Assembly (NCBI GenBank): GCA_038373885.1
Contig: JAWZYV010013285.1
Coordinates: 806,001 to 870,000, forward strand
Length of the DNA: 64,000 nucleotides
DNA from: Cheiracanthium punctorium
Lineage: Eukaryota > Arthropoda > Arachnida > Araneae > Cheiracanthiidae
Direction: 5' to 3'
A model generated the notes under the pieces. The model saw only the letters and a list, made by a program, of their open reading frames with translations. It did no database searches and was not told where the DNA came from. This document shows, piece after piece, positions 1 to 10,466 of the stretch. The position numbers and the translations under genes are program-made. The stretch's first letter is position 1. Every line of letters begins with the position of its first letter.

Positions 1-1437
1 GTTGAGTTTTAGTTAATTTTATTTAATTATTAATTATTTGTAATCAACGATTAACTTAATTGAGGGAAATGAGAGAATAATATGAGTTTTTTATTTTATT
101 TTATTCATTCATTTACTAAATATTTTCACTTTTTTCGTTAAATAATTTTTTTCCTTTATCATTTGCAGTGATTTTTAATAAAATATTAACAAGTCACATG
201 TTATTTATCTAATTTTTAAGATGACTATTTCTGATTGATACCTGTATTTAAATGAATGTGCACAAATCACATGCATACCAATTTTACGAACCAGTACAAA
301 CGTAAAAACCCAGGCATACAAATGAAAGTAAAGTAAATAGGGGTCACTTTGCAGTTACAGATATACAGTTATACTCTAAATCAAATACATGTTTATACAG
401 AACTCACAAAATAAATATCCAAATACATTTTACAAACGCATACTTGCATGTAAAAAACATGGTATATATTTATGCAAATAAGGTAAATCCGGAAGCTCTC
501 ACAAATACAAACAGGCACCTACACTATTTTTTTCCCACGCCTAAATACACTTATACTAATACATTCTTATATAAATCAATGCATCCATAAAACTTGAGCA
601 TGCGCATTCGCAAAGATTACTCAAAGGCGTTACCAATCCAGTTACGACGAAAATACTGTAGACCAGGGAGTAAGCTTGGCGATGAAGCAGCTCAGCATGA
701 GCAGAAGATTCGTCAGGGTATTTACCGACAAATTACGGCAAAATAGTTGCCTTTAGGTTGTACGGCGATTTACCGAAGGTATTTAACACAGTTTCGCCGT
801 AAATTTTACAGTCATTTTTTGCAGGGAGTAACTGTCTTTTGTCAAGCGAATCTACAGTGTGCGATGAAATGGCAACACTGCAAGTACTCCGGGTCTTGGA
901 AAAAACCATTTCAGCTCAGCGTAAGGGAAACTGATTCCTATCCTTTGAAAATGTTCACTTTTTCAGCAGTTTTCAGTTCTCAGGTTCAATCCGGTTCTTT
1001 TTACTGATAGTGGGAATTATTCCTTATTCCTTCGCTCTTTTCTGCCTTAAGCGATTTCTGAGAAGGGATTTCGCTCCGAAAAAAACGAAAGATAGTGATT
1101 TCCTCACCCAGTGTGAATCAAAAACAAAACTTTTCTTCTGTTTATTCTCTAGAAAATTAATTAATGATGTCTTGCAACTGTAAAAAATATGTATTGTTAT
1201 AATAAGGTCAAAATTGATTTTTTGAAGTCGAAAAAGCTGTGGCGGATCCAGTAATTATGTGGTGATAGGCTAAATTAAAAAAAAAGTAAAAATTATTTGA
1301 CTTCGAAAAAAAATGTTGGATAAAGCAAATTGTTATACTAATTCAATATTATTTTTGAAGTAAAACTTCTTTAGGCGCAACTAGAGAGTAACTCAGATTT
1401 ATTTTCTGACGAAAGTAACGCTCAGTAAAGGAAATGA
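1..1437. other. AT-rich intergenic DNA, no gene recognised
   Basis: Nothing assignable is seen. The first 600 bases are AT-rich with many ACA/ATAC-type words. Between about 600 and 1010 the composition is less AT-rich and holds TTACGGC/GCCGTAA-type words on both strands (near 730-810), which could be an old inverted-repeat element. An 86-codon open frame at 747-1007 crosses this block. It resembles no family I know and its codons look random. Confidence 0.5.
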
Positions 1438-1545
1438 CGTCATAGGCGTAGAGTTATATGGGCCTGTGGGGCTCGAGCCCCCCCCAATAAATTCTGAATA
1501 GGGGCTGAGCCCACCCAATAATTTACCTCTAAATACAGAAAACTA
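1438..1545. repeat. GC-rich dispersed repeat fragment (three copies, 1.4-2.4 kb)
   Basis: The segment begins CATAGGCGTAGAGTTATA, contains GGGGCTCGAGCCCCCC and ends in AATAATTTACCTC. Related but diverged words recur at about 1880-1946 (ATAGGTGTAGAATTCTAT, then GAGCTCGAG) and, partly inverted, at 2335-2392 (GGGGCCCGGCCCCCCC, then ACGCTTATGAATGACGT). The outer ends (CATAGGCGTAGAGTT on the left, the reverse complement of AACTTTACGCTTATG on the right) could be terminal inverted repeats of one older element spanning about 1438-2392. That is inference from imperfect matches. Confidence 0.4.
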
Positions 1546-1953
1546 ATTTATACTAACATAAAAAAATGTATTTCACGCCATTTACAAACGTTTAAAAAAG
1601 ATCCTTTACTTGTACTTTTAAGATTTTTCTTCTTTTGAATTCAATCATGATTTAGTATTCATTTGACGCCACGTAACACAGAATGTTACGAGAAGCTGCC
1701 CTCGCCAGGCTCTGGTAAATTAAATTCAGACTATGCAATGTAAAGTATGAAATGAAGAAAAGTTCAGATGTGTCTAAAATGCACCTCATCGAAAATGTTT
1801 TTTCCTCCTTTGGATTTTTTACTTTGCTTCAATTTTTAACTTATAACATGGTAGAAAGATACTAACATGGATACTTAAATTACATAGGTGTAGAATTCTA
1901 TGGACCTATAGAGCTCGAGCGCCTCGAATAATTTACACTTATATATAGTAAGT

Positions 1954-2135
1954 CATAGCTGCCAACTACTACGGAATATAATTAACCATTTTTTGTAAAC
2001 TGTATATTTTTTAATTATTTTTTTTCAATCTAGTAACCAGCTCGCGTGCGCAGCACAAAAATTTTGCTATATTTTAAGCCGAAAACTCAGGTAGAAAAAG
2101 TGGTTAATTATATTCCGTAGTAGTTGGCAGTTATG
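1954..2135. mobile_element. 182-bp MITE with 35-bp terminal inverted repeats
   Basis: Left end CATAGCTGCCAACTACTACG (arm 1954-1988) is the inverted complement of the right arm (2101-2135) with a single mismatch over 35 bases. A direct duplication AGTAAGT flanks it at 1947-1953 and 2136-2142. The interior is AT-rich with no coding potential. This is a non-autonomous inverted-repeat transposon. A duplication of 7 bases (8 if one mismatch is allowed) does not settle the superfamily. Confidence 0.85.
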
Positions 2136-2157
2136 AGTAAGTTATATGTACGTGAAT

Positions 2158-2322
2158 CAGTGGCGTAGACAGAAATTTTTCATGGGGGGGTAACGACTTC
2201 TGCAACTCACATATATGTATACGGGTGCACGAACGGAGTGAAGAATATACATTTTGTATGACAAAAAATTCCTCATGGGAGGAGGATTATGACCTCCCTA
2301 CCCTCCCTTGGCTACGCCACTG
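2158..2322. mobile_element. hAT-like MITE, CAGTGGCGTAG family
   Basis: The element starts CAGTGGCGTAGACAGAAAT and ends TTGGCTACGCCACTG, which are inverted complements at the tips. Flanking 8-mers ACGTGAAT (2150-2157) and GCGTGAAT (2323-2330) match at 7 of 8 positions, as expected for an aged hAT target duplication. The interior has CATGGGG and CCTCATGGGAGGAGG near the ends and a conserved core TATACATTTTGTATGACAAAAAATT. Two more copies lie at 12961-13133 and 42130-42303 in the opposite orientation. Confidence 0.8.
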
Positions 2323-2507
2323 GCGTGAATATATGTAGTTGTGGGGCCCGGCCCCCCCAATAATTTTGAAAACTTTACGCTTATGAATGACGTATCTTTT
2401 CCCCCCTTGCTTCTTCATTCCGCCATGCCTGCAAAAAAATTGCAATGTCAAGGAAAAAAAGCCTGATAATTTCTACACCGTTTGTACGATCCCCTTGAAA
2501 AATTTCA

Positions 2508-3306
2508 TCTTATAAATAAAAATGAAATTCTGTTTGTTTGTTTGTTTGTTTGTGGATTTGAGTTGTATACAAATCCACAAAAATGGATGTATCAGCCTGA
2601 AATTTTGCACAGATATGTAAAATAATATAGAATAAATCATAGTCCACTTTAAAACTTTGAAAGTCCACACGTTCCCGGAATTTAGAGATTTTTTATGTTC
2701 TCCACGCAAAAAGCTTTCCGTAATTGTAACCCCTGTAGTGAAAAAAGTGTGAAATAAGGATCGTGGTTGCCATGTGTGGCGATTTCGCCGAATAAAATGT
2801 TTTAAATTCTCAAAGTAAAAATAAAAGAATAATAATGACTTTTTTTTTGTTAGTTTATATTCGTAAGGTTATTTTTTTTTAATTATAATATCGTGTGCAT
2901 GGGAAAACAGAGCAGGAATGAAATGCTTTATACGCAAAACAATAAGAATTGAAGATTTCTGCGGCTACGTTAAAATTTTTTAGTTTGGCGAAAAATAAAA
3001 TGGCTCAAAATGCCGAGAAAGTGAGTTCTAGCGGTTTGCACAGTTTCCGGCTTGGCGCAATTTACTGAGAGCTTAAGGAAATGGATTTTTGAAAACAGGT
3101 GCAAAGGTTTTATTAGAATACAGCGTTAAATTTTAATGATCCGTGCGGAAATAATGCAGTTATTAAGGGATTTCAAGCAATCTATCTTCAGCATTCTCGC
3201 CAATTGAGTGCATTGATTTAAGTTGGGGGAATTCCGCCAAATTTCAGATAATTGAAATCTTCGCATATAGTACATCGGAGTAACGATGAATAAAACACGT
3301 TATATA
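2508..3306 (+). repeat. 1-kb repeat family, unit 1, left part (Helitron-like start)
   Basis: The unit starts A^TCTTATAAATAAAAATG, the kind of TC-start often seen at the 5' end of Helitron-like elements, and is followed by a short TTTG microsatellite (2531-2552). It then shares long stretches with unit 3 (6887-7872), for example GTAATTGTAACCCCTGTAGTG and AATATCGTGTGC. The 3' part was displaced by the Tigger insertion and resumes at 5748. No protein is encoded. Helitron membership is inferred from the start motif; no CTAG-type 3' end was found. Confidence 0.7.
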
Positions 3307-5747
3307 CAGTGGACTCTCTCTATCTGAACACTCTCTAATGTGAACACCCCGGTAATATGAACACATTACGACAGTCCCGGCGAAGCTCCATAGACTTAAC
3401 ATTAGATTAACTCTCTGTATTCTGAACACCCTCTAATCTGAACACCCCGCTATTATGAACGCTACTTTTGATCCTCATTCAACCTTTACCTCTCCGTAAA
3501 CTGAACATGTGTTGGCAACTGGAATTCGAGGAATTCCCCTGGCATGGAAATTCAGAGAAAACTCATCCCCTCATGACTGGAGGGTACAGCGTTTCAAGTT
3601 TTGAGTCAAGTTCTTTTGTATTCCCTCATTCACAGAGCTCGCACCCCCTCCCTCCCCCTTCGGCTTTTTCATATGATACAGTCTAGAAACCAGCCGATGA
3701 ATCTGAAATTGCCAGCCTTTGATGCAACTGCAATCTTGACCAATGAAATGGAAGTGTTTAGGCAGGTGTTTATTTAGGCGTGTATTTGAAGTCATGTATC
3801 GTATGGCTTGTAGAGAGGTGAGGTAGCATAATCTATTTGGTTTTGTTCCTTTTGCTCAGAAAAGAATAAAGTTTTCATCATTTCACTGTCCTTGCAGGAT
3901 AAGAATCACTGTAGTTACACAGATATGTCGGAAATAAGTGCTAAAACGAAAAAAAAGGAAAGAACTGAAACTTCGGGAAAAATACGAAGTTGTTAAAAAA
4001 TTAAAGTTGAAAGTTAGTCAAAGAAAAATTGCATCAGAGTTTGGAATTTCTGTAAGCCAAGTCAACGGAATCAGCAAGAAAGAGAAAGAAATTATAGCTG
4101 CTTTTGAAGCAAATGAACCGTCTTCAAAGTGTAGAATTTTTGAAAAGAAAACGGGAAACGAGAGCATAAACAATCACGTCTGGAAGTTTTTTACACAAAT
4201 GAGAACAAAGAATCTTCCTGTCACTGGACCTTGCTAAAACAGATTGCTTTGGATTTTGCAGAAAAGGAAAATATCAAAGAATTCAAAGCATCGGAAGGAT
4301 GGTTGACTCGCTTCAAAAGTCGGCATAATATTGAATTTAAAATTATGAATGGTGAAGCTGCAGACGTAAATATGGACACTGCAGAAGAGTGGAAAACTAA
4401 ACTTCCGGACTTAACAAAGGATTTCAACGCAGCTGATATTTTTAATGCCGACGAAACCGGCCTGTTTTTCAGAGCTCTTCCAAATAAAACTTTAGCAGAA
4501 AGAAGTGAGAAATGTGTGGGCGGGAAAATGTCGAAAGAAAGACTTACCGTCATGCTCTGTGCCAGTTCGACAGGAGAGAAGCTCAAACCACTGGTAATCG
4601 GAAAAAGTGAAAAATCAAGATGCTTCAAAAATGTGAATATCGCATCATTGCCTGTTCACTATAAATCAAATCGAAAAGCCTGGATGTCATTCTCAATTTT
4701 CTCGCAGTGGTTGGAGGACGTCAACGAGATGATGAGGAGAGAAAGAAGAAAAATTCTCTTCTTGTGGATAATGCAGCATCACACAAAAACATGCAACTCA
4801 GCAATGTGAGCCTGAAGTTTCTACCACCGAACTGTACTCCTATTATCCAACCATTGGATCAAGGAGTAATCAAGACCTTTAAAGCTCACTACCGAATCCA
4901 TTTTCTGAGGAAAATGTCCCTGGTGATGGAGGAGGCAAATTCTGCAGCTGAACTAACAAAGAAAGTCACTGTTATGGATGCTGTCCACTGGATATCAATG
5001 GCTTGGAATGAAGTAACCCCTCACACTATCAAGAGATGCTTTTATAAAGCAGGATTCCCATGTGATGATGACCATTTAGGAATAGAGGACCAAGTATCAA
5101 AAGCTGTGAATGACTTGGAGTCAATTCTTCAGGAGCTTCATACTGAAACTGAACCTGACTCTTATCTCGAAGTCGATGGAAGCCTTCCGATTTGCGACAA
5201 CAACATCGTTGAAGAGGAAGAGGATAGTGAAGATGAAGAAGCAGAACCTCAAGACACTAATGAAACAAAAAGAACACTTACATTCAAGCAATATGGCCAA
5301 GGGATTCAAGACCTGATGGACTATGCGGGTGAGCATCATCCGGAAGCCTTTCCACTTCTTAAACAATTAGACAATATGTATGCTGCACGAGCATATACAT
5401 TGCAAAAGCAGACTAAAATTACTAACTTTTTCAAGTAATTAACCATTTATGTATTATATATAATTATGTATTATTATATATTTTGTAAAACTTTTTTAAT
5501 AATATTAAATTTTAAAAAATGAGATGGTAGGATACAGGTCCGACTGAATTTTATTTGACATTGCACTAGCTGCCAAATCTAAACTAAGCACCTCCATCTC
5601 GGTAACTAGCGTGGCTAACTAGGCTTAGCATTCTATAAAATTTCATTGCGTACTCACATTTCTCAATCTCCCTCTATACTGAACACCCCCGTAATCTGAA
5701 CACTTTTCCCTGGTCCCTTTAGTGTTCAGAATGGAGAGAGTCCACTG
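3307..5747 (+). mobile_element. Tigger/pogo-type Tc1-mariner transposon, full length
   Basis: The 2,441-bp element has terminal inverted repeats CAGTGGACTCTCTC...GAACAC (3307-3331) and the inverted partner ending GGAGAGAGTCCACTG at 5747. It is flanked by TA at 3305-3306 and 5748-5749, the target duplication of the Tc1/mariner superfamily. The subterminal regions repeat CTGAACACCCC-type words at both ends. It carries one transposase frame (3925-5438) broken by small frameshifts. The insertion splits a unit of the 1-kb repeat family whose uninterrupted version survives at about 7670-7700. Confidence 0.95.
3925..5438 (+). pseudogene. Tigger-like transposase with about three frameshifts
   Basis: A DDE transposase of the Tigger/CENP-B-related family would bind the element's ends and cut and paste it in the nucleus. 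From an ATG at 3925 the frame begins MSEISAKTKKK and shifts in an A-run near 3949-3957. It then shows an N-terminal psq-type helix-turn-helix (REKYEVVKKLK, KIASEFGISVSQ). A second shift near 4234 leads into a CENP-B-type DNA-binding helix (SEGWLTRFKSRHNI) and the first acidic catalytic motif NADETGLF (about 4446). A third shift near 4735-4760 precedes VDNAASH and IQPLDQGVI, the second and third catalytic Asp motifs. The C-terminus is acidic and ends TKITNFFK. All three catalytic residues are present, so the copy appears to have died from indels only. Frames and motifs are seen; inactivity is inferred. Confidence 0.92.
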
Positions 5748-5957
5748 TAGTTGATAATTTAAAAAATGCGGCTGTATTAAGGGATTCAACTTTTCAAATA
5801 AAAGCGTACTTTACTTTTTAAAGGTCGAACCATTTCCAAAATTGATTGCTGCTAAGTCAATGTTTCGAATGATTCCCTGAAAAAACTCTTGCAAAATGGC
5901 GTATGTTGGCACTTTGGCGAGGCTTAGATTTGAAACTGGATTTTATTTGAGACTGGT
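5748..5957 (+). repeat. 1-kb repeat family, unit 1, right part after Tigger
   Basis: The sequence resumes with TAGTTGATAATTTAAAAAAT, directly matching 7683-7702 in unit 3. It continues in parallel with unit 3 through CGAATGATTCCCTGAAAAAA to GAGACTGGTA at 5957. It completes the repeat interrupted by the Tigger element. Confidence 0.85.
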
Positions 5958-6886
5958 AGCTATATTAATAAAACAATGTGTGTAAACTGTTAGTTTGTTT
6001 GTCTGTGTCTCGCGTAGCTCGCAAACGGGTGATCGTAAACCTACCAAATTTTGAACGGAAATTCTCCATGACAGGCCCCGACACACCTCGAAGCGATTTT
6101 TTCAAAATTCGAACTATTTTAGGAAATATCGATAAAAACGTATCGCAAAAGGCTAATTTTTGCTTTCCGCCATTTCGTAATTGTAACCCCACAGTGCATT
6201 AAGCGACGATTAAGCTTATCTAGGTTGCCACATTCGGCAATGCCACATTCGGCAGTTTATTAAATGATTCAGGCTCTTGAAGTAAAAATAAAAGAATAAC
6301 GATTTTTTTTTTTTTTGTCTAGATTATTTGTAAGGTTGTTTTTAAATTAAAATATCGTGTGCATGTGAAATCAGAGCGGGAATGAAATGGATTTATACTC
6401 AAAAGAAAAATAGAATTTGGAAATTTTCCGAAAATAAATGTGCAACTTTTTAATTGGTCGAAAAATAAAAGGGGTTGATGTGCGATTTTGAGGAGGATTC
6501 TAACGCTTGGCGCTATTTATCGTAATTTAATCGTCTGCTATTTGGGTTATGAATACACCTGCGTATAAGTTTTTGAAATTTTCATTCAGTTGGAATTGTG
6601 CATTTTTCTGAGCAGCTTTTCTGCATCTATTTCTAATGTATTACATCCAGAAAAAAGGATGTTAGAAATATCAATTTTAATTTTGTTTAATCACACTCAT
6701 GAATAATGATACACTTTCAAACTTAATGAAAGAAGGAACGAAAATAGGGAAGACCAAGGATTATAACTCTTTTTATATATAGCACTTTAGTGCGTATTTA
6801 AAATCTGAAAGTGTGTCAGATTTTCTATGATTCTAGCGCTTGGCGCAATTTAATGAGAGGGTATTTTTAAAAACAAGCGTAGGTTA
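5958..6886 (+). repeat. 1-kb repeat family, unit 2 (diverged subfamily)
   Basis: The unit starts around CTATATTAATAAAACAATG, with a TTTGTTTGTCTGTG run like the beginning of the other units. It shares CGTAATTGTAACCCC, AAAATATCGTGTGCATG and CTTGGCGC words with units 1 and 3. From about 6300 to 6835 it is much closer to the inverted copy at 63020-64000 than to its neighbours. It appears interrupted at 6886 by the start of unit 3 (A^TCTTATAAATAAAAATG). Confidence 0.7.
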
Positions 6887-7872
6887 TCTTATAAATAAAA
6901 ATGAAATTCTGTTTGTCAATTTGTTGATTTGGGTAGTATACAATTCCACAAAAATGGACCTGTCAGCCTGAAATTTCACACAGATATGTAAAATAATATA
7001 GAATAAATGATAGTCCACTTTAAAACTTTGAAAGTCCACCCGTTCCCGGAATTTAAGAGATTTTTTATGTTCTCCACGCAGAAAGCTTTACGTAATTGTA
7101 ACCCCTGTAGTGAAAAAAGTGTGTGAAATAAGCATCTTGGTTGCCATGTGCGGCGATTTTGCCGAATAAAATGTTTTAAATTCTTAAAGTAAAAATAAAA
7201 GAATAATAATGATTTTTTTAGTTTATATTTGTAAGGTTATTTTTTTAATTATAATATCGTGTGCGCATAAGAAATGGGAGCAGGAATGAAATGTTTTATA
7301 CGCAAAACAATGAGGATCGAAGATATCCGAGACTAATATGTAATTTTTTTTTTAGTTTGGCGAAAAATAAAATGGCTGATAGGCCGATTTTTAGAAAGTG
7401 AGTTCTAGCGGTTTGCACAGTTTTAGGCTTTTTGGCGCAATTTACTGAGAGCTTAAGGGAATAGCATTTTTGAAAACAAGTGTATAGGTTTTCTTAGAAT
7501 ACAGCATTAAATTTTAACTATCCGTGCAGAAATAATGCAGTTATTAGGGCATTTCAAGCGATGTAGCTTCAGAATTCTCGCCAATTGAGTACATTGATTT
7601 AACTTGGGGGAAATCCGCCAAATTTCAGAAAATTGAAATCTTCGCATTTAGTACATCGAGGTAACGATGAATAAACATGTTATAGTTGATAATTTAAAAA
7701 ATGCGGCTGTATTAGGGATTCCACTTTTCAAATAAATGCCTGGCGGTCGAACCATTTCCCATTTTGATTGCTGCTAAGTCAATGCTTCGAATGATTCCCT
7801 GAAAAAACTCTTGCAAAATGGCGTATGCTGGCACTTTGGCGAGGCTTAGATTTGAAACTGGATTTTACTTGA
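6887..7872 (+). repeat. 1-kb repeat family, unit 3, uninterrupted copy with Tigger empty site
   Basis: This ~985-bp copy is collinear with unit 1 (2508-3306 plus 5748-5957). At 7677-7692 it reads ATGTTATAGTTGAT, where unit 1 holds the whole 2.44-kb Tigger plus a TA duplication. It is therefore an empty-site paralogue. Differences from unit 1 are scattered substitutions and short indels. There is no coding sequence. Confidence 0.85.
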
Positions 7873-7892
7873 GACTGGTATATACGTATAAT

Positions 7893-8956
7893 TAGACTGG
7901 TTATAGATAAAAATGAATGTTGGTATGTGTGTAGGAGGTTGAAAAACTCCAGCACCGTTTCACCGATCACCATGAAATTTGGTTCACCTAAGTCTTTTAT
8001 CATGGAGAAGGTTTTTATGCTATCCGTTTTCCTCTAACTTGCCACTAGGTGGCGCAGCAGAACGTTGAATTCTATTCCGTTTAGCCGTTTGCTATGCGAA
8101 TATCGTCCAACCAATTTCGATGAAATTTGGTACACGCGGATATTAGAACACGGAGAATATTTTTCACTATCCATTTTGCTGTAACTTGCCGCTAAATGGC
8201 GCTGCAACGCATCAACTTCTATACCGTTCGACCGATCGGCATAAAATTTCTTATACTTACACATTTCAGCACGAAGAATATATTCTAACTGTGTTCCTTT
8301 TGATGTTACTCACCACTAGATGGCACTGCAATGCATTATTATTTTAACTCGCCACTAGATGACGCTGCAGCAGGCCAAATTCTTGACCATTCAAACGGTC
8401 GCTATGAAAATCAGTATACATAGCTATTTGAACAATGAGAATATTTTGGCGTTATCCATTTTGCTAGAACTCGCCACTTGACGGCACTGTAGCAAATCAT
8501 TACTTTAATTAACCACTAGTTCGCGCTGCAGTGCATCACTTCTTGACTGTGCAACTGATCGCTATGAATATAGGTATACATAGATATTTGAACACGCGGA
8601 AGAGTTTGGCGCTATCCATTTTCCTATATAATTTGCCACTAGATGTCGCGTCAACACATGAATTTCAGGGTTGTCCACTGATCGTCCTGAAATTTCGTAA
8701 TCATCGATATCTGAATGCGAAGAATATTTCCGCTGTATACGTTTTGCTAAAACTCGCCACTAGATTGCGCTACGCCGCATGACCTTCTGCACCGTACAAA
8801 CGATTGCCTTGAAATTCGGTATGCATGGTTATTGAACACAATATAAAGCGATATCCATTTTGCTATATCTCTTTATTGCAATAAATAGTAATCACCATAA
8901 ATCGTAATATCAAAAAGTTCATTCATTCCCGTGCGAAGAACGGGTACTTCAGCTAG
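7893..8956 (+). mobile_element. Non-autonomous Helitron-like element with ~122-bp internal repeats
   Basis: The 3' end shows CCCGTGCGAAGAACGGG, able to form a hairpin, followed by TACTTCAGCTAG and then T. This is the hairpin plus CTAG (CTRR) end expected of Helitrons. The 5' side begins near TATAGATAAAAATGAATG, a usual Helitron-like 5' sequence, but the exact TC start could not be fixed. The interior has degenerate repeats marked by GCCACTAGATGGCGCTGC-like words at 8041, 8188, 8312, 8351, 8473, 8512, 8635 and 8756. The spacing is mostly about 122, with two 39-bp steps. It has no protein and would need a helicase supplied by an autonomous relative. Confidence 0.75.
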
Positions 8957-9067
8957 TAATCTATATAAATAAAATTAGACTTTTGTCTGTACATTTCTTG
9001 GAATTCAAAAATTTTGCGATTTCTATCCGTTTCAAGCACCCGGGAATCCGATGCGACCCTCAAAAAA

Positions 9068-9140
9068 ATGTTTGTCTGTCTGTCATTCTGTCGTTCTGTC
9101 GTTCTGTCATTCTGTCGTTCTGTCATTCTGTCATTCTGTC
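9068..9140 (+). repeat. TCTG / TTCTGTCRT microsatellite
   Basis: A run of TGTCTGTCTGTC passes into repeats of TTCTGTCRTTCTGTC. It lies just inside the 5' end of the Helitron-like element, where TCTG-type arrays are common in arthropod Helitrons. Confidence 0.85.
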
Positions 9141-9162
9141 CGTGACGCTTTTTCTGTTTAAG

Positions 9163-10260
9163 CATCACGTAAAAACGGCTGAAGCGAATGATATGAAATT
9201 GGGTGTCATGATAGGTGGTCACTCAACTTAAAACATAGGCGTCGAATTTTAAAAAAATCTTGATTAGATTTTCAGATTTTGCGAAAATCGTTTCAAACTG
9301 CGTAAATTTGTGTTCAAGCATCACGTAAAAACGACTGAAGCAAATGATATGAAATTGGGTGTCATGATAGGTGGTCACTCAACTTAAAACATAGGCGTCG
9401 AATTAAAAAAAAATCTTGATTGGATTTTGAGATTTTGCGAAAATCGTTTCAAACTGCGTAAATTTGTGTTCAAGCATCACGTAAAAACGACTGAAGCGAA
9501 TGATACGAAATTGGGTGTCATGATAGGTGGTCACTCAACTTAAAACATAGGCGTCGAATTTTTAAAAATTTTCATTAGATTTTCAGATTTTGCGAAAATC
9601 GTTTCAAACTGCGTAAATTTGTGTTCGCACATCACGTAATAACTGCAAAGGTGAAAAAATGATATTTGGTGAAATGATAGGTGGTCACTCACCTTAAACT
9701 ATAAGCATCTAATTTTAAAAAATCGATCCGATTTCGAGATTTTGCGAAAATCGTTTAAAACTGAGTGAATCTTTGTTCCCGCATTACGTAATAACGACTA
9801 AAGCGAATGATATGAAATTTGGTCACATGATAGATGGTTGCTCAACATAAACTATAGGTATCCAATTTTTTAAACATTTTCATTAGATTTTGAGATTTTG
9901 TGAAAATTCTCTCAAAATACGTTTATATTTCTTCAAACATCACGTAATAACAACTAATACGAATGATACGAAATTTAGTGATATGATAGGTAGTTGCTAA
10001 TCTTAATTTATAGGCGTTGAATTTTTAAAATATTTTGATTACATTTGGAGATTTTGCGAAAATCGTTTTAAAATGCTGAAATTTTGTTCCAGCATCACGA
10101 AATAAAGACTGCAGGGAATGAAACGAAATTGGGTGACATGATAGGTTGTCACTCAACTTAAATTCTAGGCTTCCAATTTTTCAAAGATGTTGATTAGATT
10201 TTGATATTTTGCGAAAATTATTTCTATATTCGTAAATATTCGTTCGCGCATCACATAATG
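9163..10260 (+). repeat. Eight-copy ~156-bp tandem repeat inside a Helitron
   Basis: Units start with CATCACGTAAWAACGRCTRA at 9163, 9319, 9475, 9630, 9782, 9938, 10093 and 10249, so spacings are 152-156 bases. Each unit carries GAAATTGGGTGTCATGATAG-like, AACTTAAAACATAGGCGTCG-like and GATTTTGCGAAAATCGTTT-like words. The first three units are almost identical and later ones diverge progressively towards the 3' end. The function is unknown. Confidence 0.92.
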
Positions 10261-10466
10261 ACGACTAAAGCGAATGAAATGATATTACTTAGTGACTCTC
10301 TAACCTGTAATATTTTAACAATACAATATATGAAAATTATAACTTCGCTTTCTTTACTTTGGCAACATACTACATCCATTCTGTGTACTCCTACAATGCT
10401 GACGAAAGTTCTTGCTTTTTTGAAATTTTCATTCACTAACCCGTTAAGGACGGGTTCTTCAGCTAG

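Larger units (their letters stand above)
8960..10466 (+). mobile_element. Non-autonomous Helitron-like element, both ends visible
   Basis: The 5' end is A^TCTATATAAATAAAATTAG at 8960. The 3' end is a hairpin ACCCGTTAAGGACGGGT followed by TCTTCAGCTAG, ending at 10466 with T after it. TC at the start, CTAG at the end, a terminal hairpin and insertion between A and T without duplication all fit Helitrons. The 1,507-bp body holds a TCTG/TCATTCTGTCGT microsatellite and eight ~156-bp tandem repeats. It follows the preceding Helitron after only three bases (TAA). No Rep/helicase sequence is present. Confidence 0.85.

Noticed and set aside
9163..10260. CRISPR or bacterial-type repeat array
   Set aside because: Repeats are end to end with no spacers and lie within Helitron termini.
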